A stretch of DNA of 64,000 nucleotides from Megalonaias nervosa (taxonomy: Eukaryota; Mollusca; Bivalvia; Unionida; Unionidae), in NCBI GenBank assembly GCA_016617855.1, contig JAECUM010001843.1, positions 62,001-126,000 of the forward strand, written 5' to 3'. The notes beneath the pieces were generated by a model, which saw only the letters and a list, made by a program, of their open reading frames with translations, was not told where the DNA came from and did no database searches. Shown piece by piece: positions 37,197-50,130 of this stretch. Both the position numbers and the translations under genes were made by a program. The number at the start of each line of letters is the position of its first letter. Position 1 is the first letter of the stretch.

Positions 37197-37520
37197 GTGC
37201 ACTACCAACTGCAAACAGCACGGACATAGATCTGACATCACACTGGCACAGAAGGGTCTATGTTGTTGGCTAGAAATAACAAGTAGAACAAATGACATAG
37301 ACCCTAAACTGTAGGTGCATTATGTGGTGGCAATCAGGGTCTTTATTGTTTGCAGTTGGATCTGCTTTGTACGAGAGTATATTCAGTAGATCCTGATATA
37401 CAGTCATATAATGCACTGACAGATCGTGGTTTATGCAGTTTACTGGGAATTATAAGTAGAATGTGATGGGAGATCTGGTTCATCGCTGTTTGCAGTTGGA
37501 CAGAGTTTATATGCAATAAA
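37197..37520. mobile_element. Double-hairpin MITE family, copies 5 and 6 side by side
   Basis: The first copy (about 37197-37380) runs from CAACTGCAAACAGCA to GTTTGCAGTTGGATCTGCTT and is followed by GAGAGTATATTCAG. A second, shorter copy runs to GTTTGCAGTTGGACAGAGTTTATATGC. Both are more diverged than copy 4. Confidence 0.65.
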
Positions 37521-37693
37521 ATACAATCTAGGATTTTGCCATACAAAATCCTTTTGCTTATATTTTCTGTTTCTGTCTGTTTTATATGATCTATAACTTC
37601 ATCTATGAAGGAGAAAATCTGAAAGAAAATGTTCTGTTTCAAGACTGGAGACATTTATTTGTTTCCATTAAATTGATATCTCCTGGAAATAAA

Positions 37694-38555
37694 AGTTTAC
37701 CATCGCCATGGATGAAACTTGCATTGTATTTTCACTGATGGGTAAAGTTGTTTGTGACTTAAGATTCAGACATAGACATACAAGTGTGCACCACATTTCT
37801 TTACACAATCATTCTTTGGTGTTTTTTTATAATTATTTTCCTTAGAGACTATTAGAATAATTATACTTACCTTGGAATAAGTTTCTCTTAATTTGGACAT
37901 CATTTTGAAGTGACCTTTCTGACATTATTTTGCATGTTATTTAGTAAGTATTAAACTTAAATATACATTTGTGACAATCTCAAGCTAGAGGAAATTTTTG
38001 CATAATATATTGAATCAGTAGGTAATTTAATTGCGATCCATTTTCAAATCCAGCATGACTAATTATATTGAATCATGCTTTCGAAGCACAGGGCACACAT
38101 CCATAGATACAAGTTGCATTAAGTGCTTCGAAAAAATATTCTGAAAGACCTGTTAACAAGAACTAGCGTACACTTAATCACATTTTACTGTGAAATATTG
38201 ATGCCGTTTTTGACAGTTTACATATGGATCTCACTGTTTTGTGATAGCTTGTGATTTAGGTTGTGTGAAGTATTTATTGCATTTGTTGTATTTTTAGCAT
38301 GATTCTTCCAGAACCTTGAGCAGACATTTCTAGGATCATGTAGCTGCTGTTGACTACTGTTGGCTATTTAAAGTTTTTCTGTAAAGCTCAACATGATTAG
38401 CCCTTGGATTTAGTGCAAATCAGAAATATTCATGTTTTTCCTGTTTATCATAAAAAACATTTTTATGTACCTAAAGAGTTTACCAACATTAAATGCTGAT
38501 CCTAGAAATTTGCTACTTTTCTAAACATTTAGCACTAATTAGGGTGTATTTTCAA
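37694..38555. other. No recognised element
   Basis: AT-rich intergenic or distal 3' flank sequence. Confidence 0.4.
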
Positions 38556-38559
38556 TGGT

Positions 38560-39480
38560 AATTTATTTTTTTAACTCACCTGACCGTAGAACCAAGTTAG
38601 CTTTTGGCATCATCAGTTCATTTATTTACAACATCTTTAAAAAAAAAACCCCAAAAACTACAACTCACATGACAATTTTGCACATGATTTTATTGAGAGT
38701 AATCTGGCATCAAGCCATTTCCAATTTGTTTGGTAAATGCTGATCCATCATCCAACATGTCTGCTTTTAAGCAACTTTTCAATACCTGCTCAGCAGACTT
38801 TGACATTATGAGAAATCATCCTGATATGAAGATCTTCAGAATTTGTTTAAATGATGCTGATCTACTGTAAAACACAAGTGTTGTTACTATAAAACAGAAA
38901 AATTTTAATTGACTTATCATAACTGACCAACAGGATTTAACAGAAACCATATTGGCTTAGAGGACTGTTGAGTTTGTATGAAATGATGCCACTCGGCCAT
39001 AAAATATGGCTGCTGTTACTTAAAATAGATAAACTTTTAATGACTTCATAAAACAACAACAAGAGCTTAACAGAGCTTAGATCAGGTTTTGACAGAAAGT
39101 GACTTGTCTTTATTCAGAATTTAAACAAATGATACCAATCCACCAATAAATATAACCAAATTGTTGTAAGTAGAAAAATAATTCACAACTTTATCTCAAG
39201 CAACAACTCAACAGAATTTGACAAAATATTTAGCATGGGGCTTTTCAGTACATGTATTGGACAAATGGTGATGATCTGCCATCAAATATATATGAAGATG
39301 CAAATACTATGGAAAGCCTGAAGCAGTTTTCAGATTATGTGTGGTCCGTAGCACTGGAATATAAAAAGTGTCCTACTGACATAGAGTTTTTGCTTAGCCA
39401 CTCTTGTTTTTGGATATTAGGCAGATGTAAGGTAAACACTCAGTCATCCAGGTCTACAATTTTAGGCTTTCTTTAAAACC
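38560..39480. repeat. Diverged tandem repeat related to 19085-19640
   Basis: Begins TTTAACTCACCTGACC. Blocks containing AACAACTCAACAGAATTTGACA, TTCAGAATTTGT and GATGCTGATCTRCC recur at about 130-base spacing. Confidence 0.55.
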
Positions 39481-40734
39481 TGAATCGGCTCTTCCACCAT
39501 ACCAGCTGCTCTGCATAGCAAAAAAATTTTTTAATATTTTCTCATTAAAATATTAGTTTTGTTTGTCAATTAAGACATGTGTATTACTGTTAGTTGTAGT
39601 ATGGCATTGTTGGCTTTGATGTCTTGCAGATAAAGTGTTGTATTATCTTTTATCATTTTTTTTCAAGGGAGGAAACAGCTTGCCAAAAGTAAATGTGTTT
39701 AAACAAAAGCTTAGGGAAAACCTAAGTATTTACATATTTGAATTATATAGGAAATCCTCAGGAAAGAAATTATGGTGAGAAAAAAATAAGATGAAAAAGT
39801 ATGAGATCCTAAAATCCTAGTATTTGCCAGACATGTCTGGTAGATAAAAAGATTGTAACTGGTACATACACGGACAAACTGGACATTGGTCATAGTTCTC
39901 AAATATCAATAAATTGTCTTAAATTTATTTAGCCATTAAATTGCTTAAAAAAAACCCCACTTTGATAAAGTAGACTTATAGATTCATAAGATCTAGTTTA
40001 CATATTGTTTTGTTGTCAGACAGTCAATAAGATGTTATCAAGGAAGTTTGAATCAGAGGTGACAATTGATAGAGATGTCAAAGTCTAAGATTGTTTGGTC
40101 ATGATGTTTTCTCAATTTTTTAAACATTCCATAGCTACAAAGCAAGACAAAAGGTGTGAATCCATTTACTCTAGGACTTATAATAACCTATAATTGAACA
40201 ATGCAAATTATTCAAGCCTATAACTGAACAGTGACAAAAATATTCAAGCCTATAATTGAACAATGATCCATGATCTGTATTGCAAAAATGTGCAAGACAT
40301 ATTCATGTTCATTACAATAACATTTGTTGTAATAGATGCCCACGTTTTTGTTCATCTCTCCATAACATACCATTACTGCATGGCATGCATCTGGAGAGTA
40401 CACTTATGAATTGTAAGTTTTTGAACTCTTGTTTAAAAAACGCTCCTAATGATAGCTGCTTGGAAGTATGTTTAGGTTATGAAACTTTTATAGATGGTTT
40501 CAATATACACTGCACAATTTGACCGGTGTGATGGATATGATTATGAAAATTGGATTTTATGCTGATCTCACCAACAGAGTGCATACTTGAAATTGTTACG
40601 GAATTTAGCATGCATTATTCCAGGAAACAGTTGAGATTGATTAATTGGTCACAGTAAAGCAAACCACAGTAGCTGTCTTGGTTTGGTCAGGGAAGTAATC
40701 AATTTTTATTTTGGTGGTTGTTGGTTGTAACAAC

Positions 40735-40912
40735 ACTTTTAGCATGTTAGTGGCGACATCATGCCAAGGAAATGGCTGATAAGAGCATTTCTCAAGGATA
40801 CATCAAGGGATCCAACCCAGGCTGGCCTGGGTGGGTATCAAACTGGCAGCCCTTGGATTATGACTCTTATGATCTATCAACTGAGCTACCTTTACTCATA
40901 CCTTCTGAACAC
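40735..40912 (-). mobile_element. SINE with tRNA(Lys)-like head, second family
   Basis: On the - strand it begins GGTAGCTCAGTTGATAGATC (A box), then a B-box-like AGTTTGATACCC. The body contains CACCCAGGCCAGCCTGGGTT and GCCATTTCCTTGGCATGATG. It shares that body with 12955-13115. No target duplication was resolved. Confidence 0.7.
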
Positions 40913-41262
40913 AAGTCTGGCATTCTTATCACTGAACCATTGTGGCCGTCTTTTACAACCACATACATGGCAAAATAGTACAGTAAAGTTAAACTAAGCA
41001 ACATTTCTGATGAGATCAAACCAAAATAAGCTTCTTAGAGGTCTCTCAAATAAAGGAAATATGACCTTGATGGTCTTGAATCTTGTGATGGACAGATATG
41101 GTCACAAATCTTCAAAATATCCATTGATAGTACTTGTTGTCATACACAAAAGATATTATTGTCTTTGAAAAACATGAATTTTATCTTTATTGGGAAATTT
41201 CATATATACATATAAATGCAATAAACTGACAATGAACAGTGCAAAACTAGTATCTAACTAGC

Positions 41263-41263
41263 C

Positions 41264-41316
<53 letters not shown>
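41263..41316. repeat. (TA)n microsatellite
   Basis: Alternating TA with one TT interruption near 41282, followed by a T run. Confidence 0.95.
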
Positions 41317-41318
<2 letters not shown>

Positions 41319-42586
41319 TTTTTTTTCCCAAGACTAAAATCAAAAATGTAAAATCAAAGTGACTCTGCCACAAGTGATGAATTGCAGGTTGTTTTTTTTT
41401 TTTTCATTGAAAAGATGCATTTCAACGAAAGAATCATCCTTCATGGTTTTTCATGTTATCATATTTAAAAGGTTTGTTCACATACAAGCATTTGCTTTGC
41501 AGTTAAACATGGCTAATTTTCAAATTCATCTGTAAATACATCTGTTGATCTATGCAATATTTATATCGCTTAGTTTTGAGTCGTTTAGTCTCAGCTACAT
41601 ACAAGTAGTTCATAAATGTTCTTAATCATGACAGTTTCATTGTTATTTATTTTTTAATGTGACTTTTTTGTGTTTTGAAAGGTTGCTTTGATGATTTAAA
41701 GATCTGCTTTTAATGTTCGATATTAATGATCTGTAGAATTTTTTTAGCTTTTGTCATTTTGGGGAAGAATCTTAAATGCTGTTCATTCTCTTATGTAGAT
41801 TGGGTCACTTTGTTGAGGGAACCCAATCTAAAATCATTATCAGATAGTTGGAATTATGTTTGGTACTTGTGAAATGAAATTGTTAAAAATGTCTCTTTTC
41901 CTAACTTTGCAGGTTAAAATGTCTTTGGAACTTTTTATGCCTGCACTGTGTGTAGTTAAAGAGGGATTTTGATTTTGGTTCTGTCTGTCTGTATGCCAGT
42001 CAACCTTGAAAAGATTATTTTGAACATTGTACAACATAACTCAACTGAGACTGATGAAATTTGGCAGGGATATTTGTATGTAGATGACCTGATTAGCTTT
42101 TAGGCCAATACAGCAATTTTTCAAGATATTTGAATCACACCTTTTAGCTTTTGGGTCTTCAGCTTTTTAAAGAAAACCTCATTAGCAAGATAAAGCAAAA
42201 ACCTCTTCAGAGTCACAAATTTAATTATATATATTTTTCATGTAATTATGACAGTGTTTCTTATTCTTTAAAATATTTTAATGTTTGGACTTTAGTGTCT
42301 TGGTCTCAGTGCCTGCAGTGGGGGTATACATATTTGGGTTGGGTTTTTTTTTTATAAGGTATCTCGACTCTTTGGCATAACTGCTCTTCCTTTAGTGTAA
42401 TTTTTTTTATGATTGAAAACATTGTGTCTTTTCATAACTCTAAATAAAAGTTTTGCACAACAAATAATTGTGTGAAGGACATATTTTGAAAATGAGCCTC
42501 TAATGGTTTTTACTTACAAGTCCTGGAAAAATAATTAGATAATAAAGAGGTGAGGAAAACTTTCATTTGTATCAAGTTTATTATAC

Positions 42587-43925
42587 CCCACCCCCAGAGA
42601 TGGGGGTATTATATAGTAATCCTCATGACTGTCCGTCCTTCAGTCCAGTACATGCTTGTTAGTACCACTAGTCCTTTATTTGATTGATTACCATGCTCCT
42701 TGGTAAATATTACGGTCATCTTCTGAAGATGCACACCTTGAAAAATCACTTTTCTTTCCCCATTTTTGTTAGCACTATTTTCTGTTTTTAGCTATACTGG
42801 AAGGGCTTGTGGGATGGTCTGTTGTCTGTCGTCTGATGACTGTGCATCCATTATAACAAGTTTGATATCATTACTCATTCTAAACTACTTAGAGGGTTGC
42901 CATGAAACTTGACACACGCATTCATCCCATGGTCTAGTTGGTCCAAAATGAAAATGGTGCCATTTGTACTCCAATATGGCCACAACAGAGGCCATCATGA
43001 AAATCATATTATCACTACTCCTCATGAATGGATAGTCCTATCAACATGGGGATTTCCACTAAAAGACTTATGATATCTAGTTGGTCCTAAATGAAAATGG
43101 TACCGATCTGACATTCATTATGACTGCCATCTTGAAAATCTCATTATTACTACTCACTTCTGCATCAGCATAGGATTTCAGTAAAAGACTTTTTATGTCT
43201 ACTTGGTCCTGAATGAAAAGGATGCCAATCTTAAGTCCAATATGTCCACCACAGTAGCTAATTTGAAAGCTTGTTATTGCTGAAAAAGAATAGAGATGGT
43301 TTCAACATTTAGCAGTTAAAAGGAAGAAATGGTCTCCTCTTGAATTCCTGGAAATTCATTTCATCCAATAGAGCATCAGTCCCTTCAATGGACTCATATT
43401 ATCATGTGGAATGACACAGTCTCTTCCGTGAAACTAATCCTGCTGTTTTTTGATGGACTGGCTTGAAAGTTAGTAAATATTTTGGTCATCAACTGAAAAA
43501 TGCACATATCCACAAATCACACTGTTCAGAGAATTTTTGTTAGTATAATTGCCCATTTGTCCTGCAGCTGAATGCAGTGTAAAACAGACTCTTGTGAATA
43601 CAGCTTGTCTTGTAGTATTTGACGGGTTGCTGTGAAACTTGGTAAATTATATGGGCACCATGAAAAGATGCATTTATTGACAAGTCATTGTGCTCCTTTC
43701 AGTTATGTAAGAGTTAATGCCCTTTGTTTAATTACCCCAGGATGCATTGTATGACAAAATTTTTGGAAAGCAACTGCTCTTTGAGGTTTTAGTAGATTAC
43801 TGTGAAACTTAGTATATGTTATGGTCATCATCAGAAGAAATGCATGTTGACCAGTTCTTGCACTAATTTTGCATAAGCTATGGCCTTTTTCTGACACTAG
43901 ACTTGTCTCCATCATGGGGTAGGGT
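42587..43925. mobile_element. Nested repeats: TACCCC-ended element split by a TTTTAGCT element
   Basis: The outer left end is TATACCCCACCCCCAGAGAT, with GGGGGTATTA forming a hairpin; the outer right end is CATCATGGGGTAGGGTA. The two halves share TGCTGTGAAACTTRGTAAATNTTATGGTCATCA-type words. Between about 42785 and 43440 lies a TTTTTAGCTATACTGG-headed repeat with three GGTCCTAAATGAAAATGG units and a CAGTTAAAAGGAAGAAATGG tail, which is foreign to the outer repeat. Confidence 0.65.
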
Positions 43926-45856
43926 ACAGGAAAGGCAGTGAGAGAGATTCATGTGAGCAAATTGTTCACTATTCCTCTAGCTGATGTTTGTTTCATATTT
44001 TGTATGGGCCTAAACATCAGCTTTTTTTTTCCATTTCACTACACAGTATAATGAAGTCAAAGGGACAAGAAATGATGGTATCAAGTGATGCATTTCAGTG
44101 CATGTTTTTTGTTCACTGTTTAAGCAGGCAAAAGAATGCAAATCATCATCACTGTATCAGCATTATTTGCATCATATTTTTCGGTGGGTGAGAAAATTCA
44201 GTAGTACTAAATATAAAAAAAAGAATATGCCTGTTGAAATGTAATTACTGAAAATAAAAGTGAATGAAATATGTTTTTCTTCTTTTATTCAAGATCTGAC
44301 AATTAATACCTATTTTGAATCTTAAAGTGAAGTACTAATGAAGGTGCACACATGCACACAGACACATAAAGTGGTGGGTGGATAGGGACGAATGGCCCTC
44401 CATTCACTAGTCTTCTTGGCACCATTGGACTGAAATGAAAATGGGGCCATTCTGACATCCAGTATGGCCACTATAGGACTCACGGTACTAATTCAGCTCC
44501 TATAGTAAACCTATGCAAACACCATGATATTAAAAATTCAATAACTTAAAATTTCTGAGTGCTCATGATCAAACCTATATTTATCAGTATAGATGAAACC
44601 TGGAAGTCAGCTTCTGTGTGGAGGAAAGGATATGAGCAGCGGCATTTTCTGGACCTGCATGTGTTTGAAACATATGCTTTCAATTCCACACCAAAGAGTT
44701 GGGTGCCAATTTTAGTAATGAGTGTTCTAAACTCAAGACTGTTAAAGGACTGAAATTCCATCAATAAAACATTGTATTTGTTTCACTTACAACTAGGATA
44801 AGCTCTCAAAAGATTCTTTTTCCTAAAACATAACTTACATTATTAACCAATCCTGGCCAGCCAAACCCATATATACTGTATTTTATGTTCACCCATTTCC
44901 AGGCTGGTTCCCATTTTTCCATACAATTAGTACCATGTGTCCTATATGCCCACACTAGGAACATTGCATCAAATCTGTATTTCAAAACAATAGTGTCATA
45001 CTGAGATATTATCATCAGCTTTGACCCTTTACCGATTTTACAAACTAAAGAAGTGTTGATTTGAGTAAATAAACTTCAGGCACTTAAGTTACTTACATTT
45101 CTGCTGGTTTTCCTGTGATGGCAGCTAAAATAAAACACATAAAATGTGTTCACATATATGACTGAATAAATGTCTGATGCTGATGTCAAGAAGGACCTAG
45201 TTTCTAATTTTAGGCCTTTAATTGTTACTGCCACTTGTTTGCAAGTATTATTTTTTTCATTGAATACTGAAAGTCATATTGACCAAATTCTTCAGGAAAA
45301 TCAAGAGATCGTGTCAGAAATCTGCTGTATAGACAGATTATATACATACACAAAACTTTGTTTTGTTCCTTGTAAGCAGAAAAAACAAGTGTGAAACGGT
45401 GTAGATATATATACATTGAGGCCATCAGGCTGAGACTTATTCACAGGTCATATCAAATGAGTTCTTCCCCCTGATTTCGAACAAAACACAAACGTGGTTT
45501 AGTTTTTATTAATATGTCCTCTCTTGCCCTTTCTAGATATTAGTTTACAGTATGACTGAAATTCAAAATGAGGAAAGGACTAATTAAAGTTTGATTGTGT
45601 CTAAAAATGTTGATGTGCAGATGAGGGAGTTGCAATGTGGGTGTGTGATATGGAAACCCAGACTGAACATTTTACTGAATGCCAGATGAACCATGTCAGA
45701 ATAAAGGTGCATGTAATAGAGATTGGATAGCACAAGAATATCAGCAGTGCTTTTTCATGCAAACAGCATAGAAAATTTGCACGTGTGCTACAGTAATAGT
45801 TCACAGCTCTTTCTTCCTCAACAGCCTACATCACAGGTACTACTAACATGTCTGTA
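43926..45856. other. No recognised element
   Basis: Open frames on both strands between 44546 and 45425 are short and carry no domain I recognise. Confidence 0.4.
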
Positions 45857-48800
45857 TTTTAGCTCTGCTGGTCCAGAAGAGCTTATGGGGATGGTCTGTT
45901 GTTGTCTTTCCACTAGTACAAGTTTGTTGTCCCTACTGCTCTTAAATAATTTGGATGATTGCCAAGAAACTTTACCACATATTCATCCCTTGATCTAGTT
46001 GGTTCTAAATGTCCTGCTGAGACTTCCAATACGGCTGCCACAGCAGCCATCTTGAAAATCTTGTTTTCAATACTCTTGAATAGATGGTTATATCAGTCTG
46101 GGATTTTCACTGAAGACTTCGTACAGTGTCTAGTTAGTCCTAAATGAATATGGTGCCAGTCTGACATGTAACATGGCCACCATCTTGAAAATCTTGTTAT
46201 TGCTACTCCTAAATGGATGGTCATATTGACGTGGGATTTTTACTCAAAGACTTCTTATGTCTTGTTGGTCCTAAATGAAAATGGTGTAGAGCTGACATCC
46301 AATATGGCCACCATCTTGAAAATCTTTTTATTGGTTCTTCAGATGAATGTATATTCATATTGGCATGGGGTTTACACTAAAAGGCTTCTTATTATGTTGG
46401 TGCTACATCAAATGATGATGATTTGACATCCAATATGGTCACTGTGATGGCCATCTTGAATACCTTGTTATGGCTAATCCTCCTACATTGATGGTCATAT
46501 CAACACAAGGTTTTCACTAAAAGACTTCCTATCATGTCTAAGTGGTCCTAAATGAAAATGGTGCTGATATGAAGTCCAGCATGGCCACAACAGCAGGGAT
46601 CTTGAAAATCATCTTATTGCTACTCCTAAATGTATGGTCATAATCAACATGGGTTTTTCACATGAGGACTTCTCATGATGTCTAGATGGTCCTAAATAAA
46701 AATGGTGACAGTCTGACATCCAGTATGGCCACCTTGACAGTCCTCTTTAAAAATCTTGAATAGATTGTTGTATTGGCATGGGGTTTTCACTAAAAAGACT
46801 GGTGATGTCCAGTAGCTCCTAAAGAAAAATATTGCTAATTCGAGATCCAATGGGGTAGCCATCTTCAACATCTTGCAATCACAACCCTGCTTGAACAGAA
46901 AGTCATATTGATGAGGAGATTTCACGAGAAGATTTCTTATTATATCCATATGGTCTTCAGTGAAAATTGTTATCTGACAACCAATATGGCACCCATGGCA
47001 GCCGACTTAAAATCTTATTATTGCTACTCCTGAATGGGAAGTCAGATCCTGAAAATACGTTATCTTTACTCCTTTCCAAATAGATGGCTATATCAACATG
47101 GCGTTTTCACCAATAAACTTCTTACAATACATGTAATTAGTTGGTCCTAAATGGTGCCAGTTGTATATTCAAAATGGCTGCCATGATGATTGTCTTAAAA
47201 TCTTGACACTACTCCCCAGAAATAGGTAATCATTATGACAGGGTTTTCACCAATGCACTTAAAATGATGTCTGCTTTGTCCTAAATAAAAGTGTTTCCAA
47301 GCTGGCTTCCAGTATGTGTACCACAGCAGCTAATTTGAAAATCTTGTTATCACTGAAGAATATTATACTTCAACACTTATCAGTTAAAAGGAAGAAATGG
47401 TTTTATCTTGAGTTCTTGAAAATTCTTTTCATCCAGCAGAGCATCAGTTCCTTCAAGGGACTCTTATTCTACAGAGACTATTTACCAAAACAGATTACAT
47501 TGATCAAAATGTTGAAGAAATCAGAGCTACTCAGATAAGAAGCAACGAAAGAGAAATGTGGAGCTGCATGTATAATTGATGCTCATGATAGTTTTTTACA
47601 TATTTTTGTAAAGGCCCAAACTTGTCTCAAGCTGGATGCTTTTAAGGTGATGATTGTCTGATTCATGCTGCATGTGTGGGTGATTTGGACTTTTAATGTA
47701 GCTATAACAGTTTTTCATTCATATTGCTACGATGTATGCAGAGTGGCAGTTTATACTGATTGTCTAGCACTAGGGCATCATGCCACAGACATCATTATGT
47801 CCCACCCAGTTGAGTTATCATGACACCAGATTGACCAGACTTAAAACTAATCTCTTAATGCTGAGAACCAAGTGATGCAGCTGCTTGTACCATTTTCATA
47901 AGTCTTTAGTATGACTCAGCCGGGGTTCGAACCTGTTAACCTCTCATGTCCAAGGTGGACACTTCAACCACTTAGGCCACTTGAGTGGTGAATCAAGCTG
48001 CAGAAAGTGAATAAAATAGTATGTCACAATATTGTATGACATGAAACCTTTCTGGGAAACAATCTTTATAATTTTTTTGAACATCTGAAGGATTGTCTTT
48101 AAAAAAGATAATAGCTCTATTCATGTATTCACAAATTTGAAAATATTGTTATCGCTATTCCTTTTAAGTGGTAAGTCATATCAGCACCAAGTATTCATCA
48201 GGAACCATCTTGAAATGTTATTGCTACTCAGCCTGAATTGATGGTCATATCAACATTGGTCTTTCACTTAAGGACTTCTTGTGACGTCTAGTTGGTCCTA
48301 AATGAAGTTTGTGCCAATCTGACATCCAGTATAGCCACCATTGCAACCATATTGAAAATCCATGAACTGCTATACCTCCTGAACAGAAAGTCATATTGAC
48401 ATGGAATTTTCACTAAATGTTTTTTTTTTTATTATGATGTATAGTAGGTTCTGAATGAAAATAGTGCCAATTTAACCTACAATATGACCACAATGGTGGC
48501 CATCATACTTTTTGTTGTCATACTGACATAGAATTTTAACTAAACCCCTGTCTAGTTGGTCCTAAATGAAAATGGTGGTGATCTGATGTCCAATATGGCC
48601 ATCACAGTAGCCATCTCAAAAACCTTATGATTACTACATCTCCTGATCGGAGGGTCATATCGATATCCAAAGTTATTATATCATATTTAGTTGTTCCTAA
48701 ATTAATCTTACATCAGATGTAGCCACCATGGTGGCCATTTTGAAAATCTACTTATTGCTCAAGAACATCAGACATGATTTCAATACTCGGCAGTTAAAAT

Positions 48801-48870
48801 GAACTAATATTCTTATCTTGAATTCATGGAAAATGTTTCTGGACAGTAAAGCATCGGTGTTTGAGGCAAA
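45857..48870 (+). mobile_element. Long TTTTAGCTC-headed element with a ~130-bp tandem core
   Basis: Head: TTTTAGCTCTGCTGGTCCAG. Core: at least fifteen diverged units of about 130 bases, each with CATCTTGAAAATC, TATTGCTACTCC, GGTCATATNRAC, TTTTCACTAAAAGACTTCT, GGTCCTAAATGAAAATGGTG and TCCAATATGGCCACC. Tail: CAGTTAAAAGGAAGAAATGG and CATCAGTTCCTTCAAGGGAC, which occurs near 47390-47470 and again near 48790-48860, so two tandem or nested copies are likely. A SINE interrupts it at 47673-47990. Single-unit relatives lie at 18578-18830 and inside 42587-43925. Confidence 0.7.
47673..47990 (-). mobile_element. tRNA-derived SINE, full length, copy 4
   Basis: Same family as 9827-10141; the B box GGGTTCGAACC is intact on the - strand. 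It is flanked by ATTCATGCTGCA (47661-47672) and AATCAAGCTGCA (47991-48002), a target duplication with two mismatches. It is therefore older than the copies with perfect duplications. Confidence 0.88.
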
Positions 48871-49439
48871 TGGATGAGAGAATTCCTGCCCCCAAACTGT
48901 CTGGAAAGGATATTCATGTTGGTCTGACAACTTGAACATCATCAAATACACCAGATGGTAACTGCAAACTAATTCCCAGACCTCTGGTATGTGACTTTCT
49001 CATCAACATGTCTGCATTCAAGTCGGCTACATTTTGGGCAGGCTCAGTGTCCTCGCAGAATCACAGTTTCATTGGAATCAGTCACACTGAATAATCCAAT
49101 TAACTTTTTGAGCTTTAGTCAAATCGGAATGCATTAGGGTTGACCTCATGTGGACCTGTTTGTGATGAGGTGGAATGCCAAGTTCTCAAACCATCATTCC
49201 AGTCCCAGATCTGAAAGCTTGAGCAGTCAGTGCCCTTTATTTGAATTGGAATGGTCTTGATGCATATGCCTTTTCCCTCATCTACATGTGTTCTACTTGT
49301 AAAGTCTTGAAGGCAGGAGAATCAGAGTTTGGAATAATCCTGATTGCTCTCCTCAAGTGAGACTAAGGTTACTGTGAATGTCCAGTATTTATTGGTCCGC
49401 TATGTACATTAAATGAAATTTTTGTGCTGAAACCCTTTT

Positions 49440-50130
49440 TCTTTTTCTTGAGACACAGTTCCACGCCCTAAGTGCAAGCTATAGAAAAAGCTGGGTGCTG
49501 GAGTGTGATGTAGATTTAATGTTATTATACAGAAACCATTTTTCTTCATTCAGTTACAGGGACCGTGACCACTGACCCCAAAACAAATAGTCTTCTTCCT
49601 TACCCTATGTGAAAGCCATCTACAGTGATTGGTTGAGGCATTTTATGCAGAACTAACGTTATGGTGTAGAACCATTTTTATTATTTCAGTGACAGTGACA
49701 TTGACCTCTGACCTTTTAACTCCTTTTAAGTTGTCTAGTGTCTGGTAGCCACAGATTATGGAAAATTGAAGTTGTTGTGCAGATACCATTGTTCTGCTTT
49801 CAGACATAGTGACCTTGATCTTTTCACGCCAAAACTGACGGTTCTTCCATATCCTAAGTGTAAGCCATGCACAAAGGTTGGTACCTGAAGATGGTGGAGT
49901 ACTCGAGTTATTATGTTGAAACCCTCTTTCAATCATAGTGACCTTGACTTTTATACCCCAAACCAAAAGAGTTCTTCCATACTCAAGTGCAAGCTATCCA
50001 CAACATTTCGTAAATGTAGATGGTGCAAGAGCAAGAGTTATTGTGTGGAAACCATATTTCTTTTTTTCAGTCACAGTGTCTCCTAACCACATGGGAAAGC
50101 CATAATCAATGTTTGGTAAATGTAGATAGT
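49440..50130 (-). repeat. Diverged ~130-170-bp tandem repeat, inverse of the 16555-17450 type
   Basis: Units contain CAGTNACAGTGACCTTGACC, GTTCTTCCATANCCTAAGTG and GAGTTATTGTGTNGAAACC. These read as the reverse complement of the AAGGTCA-bearing units in intron 1. Confidence 0.65.

Larger units (their letters stand above)
35721..37693 (+). other. Probable 3' UTR and downstream flank of the LIM gene
   Basis: There is no coding signal after the TGA. AATAAA occurs at 36751, 37515 and 37688, with ATTAAA near 37048; which of these is used cannot be told. The stretch contains a three-copy 32-bp repeat at 36301-36396, a G run near 36563 and two hairpin-element copies from about 37200. The end given is the last candidate polyadenylation signal, not an observed transcript end. 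Confidence 0.45.
39481..42586. other. Intergenic, apart from the SINE and microsatellite listed
   Basis: Three ~33-bp repeats with CCTATAAYTGAACARTG lie at about 40190-40265. No coding signal. Confidence 0.4.
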
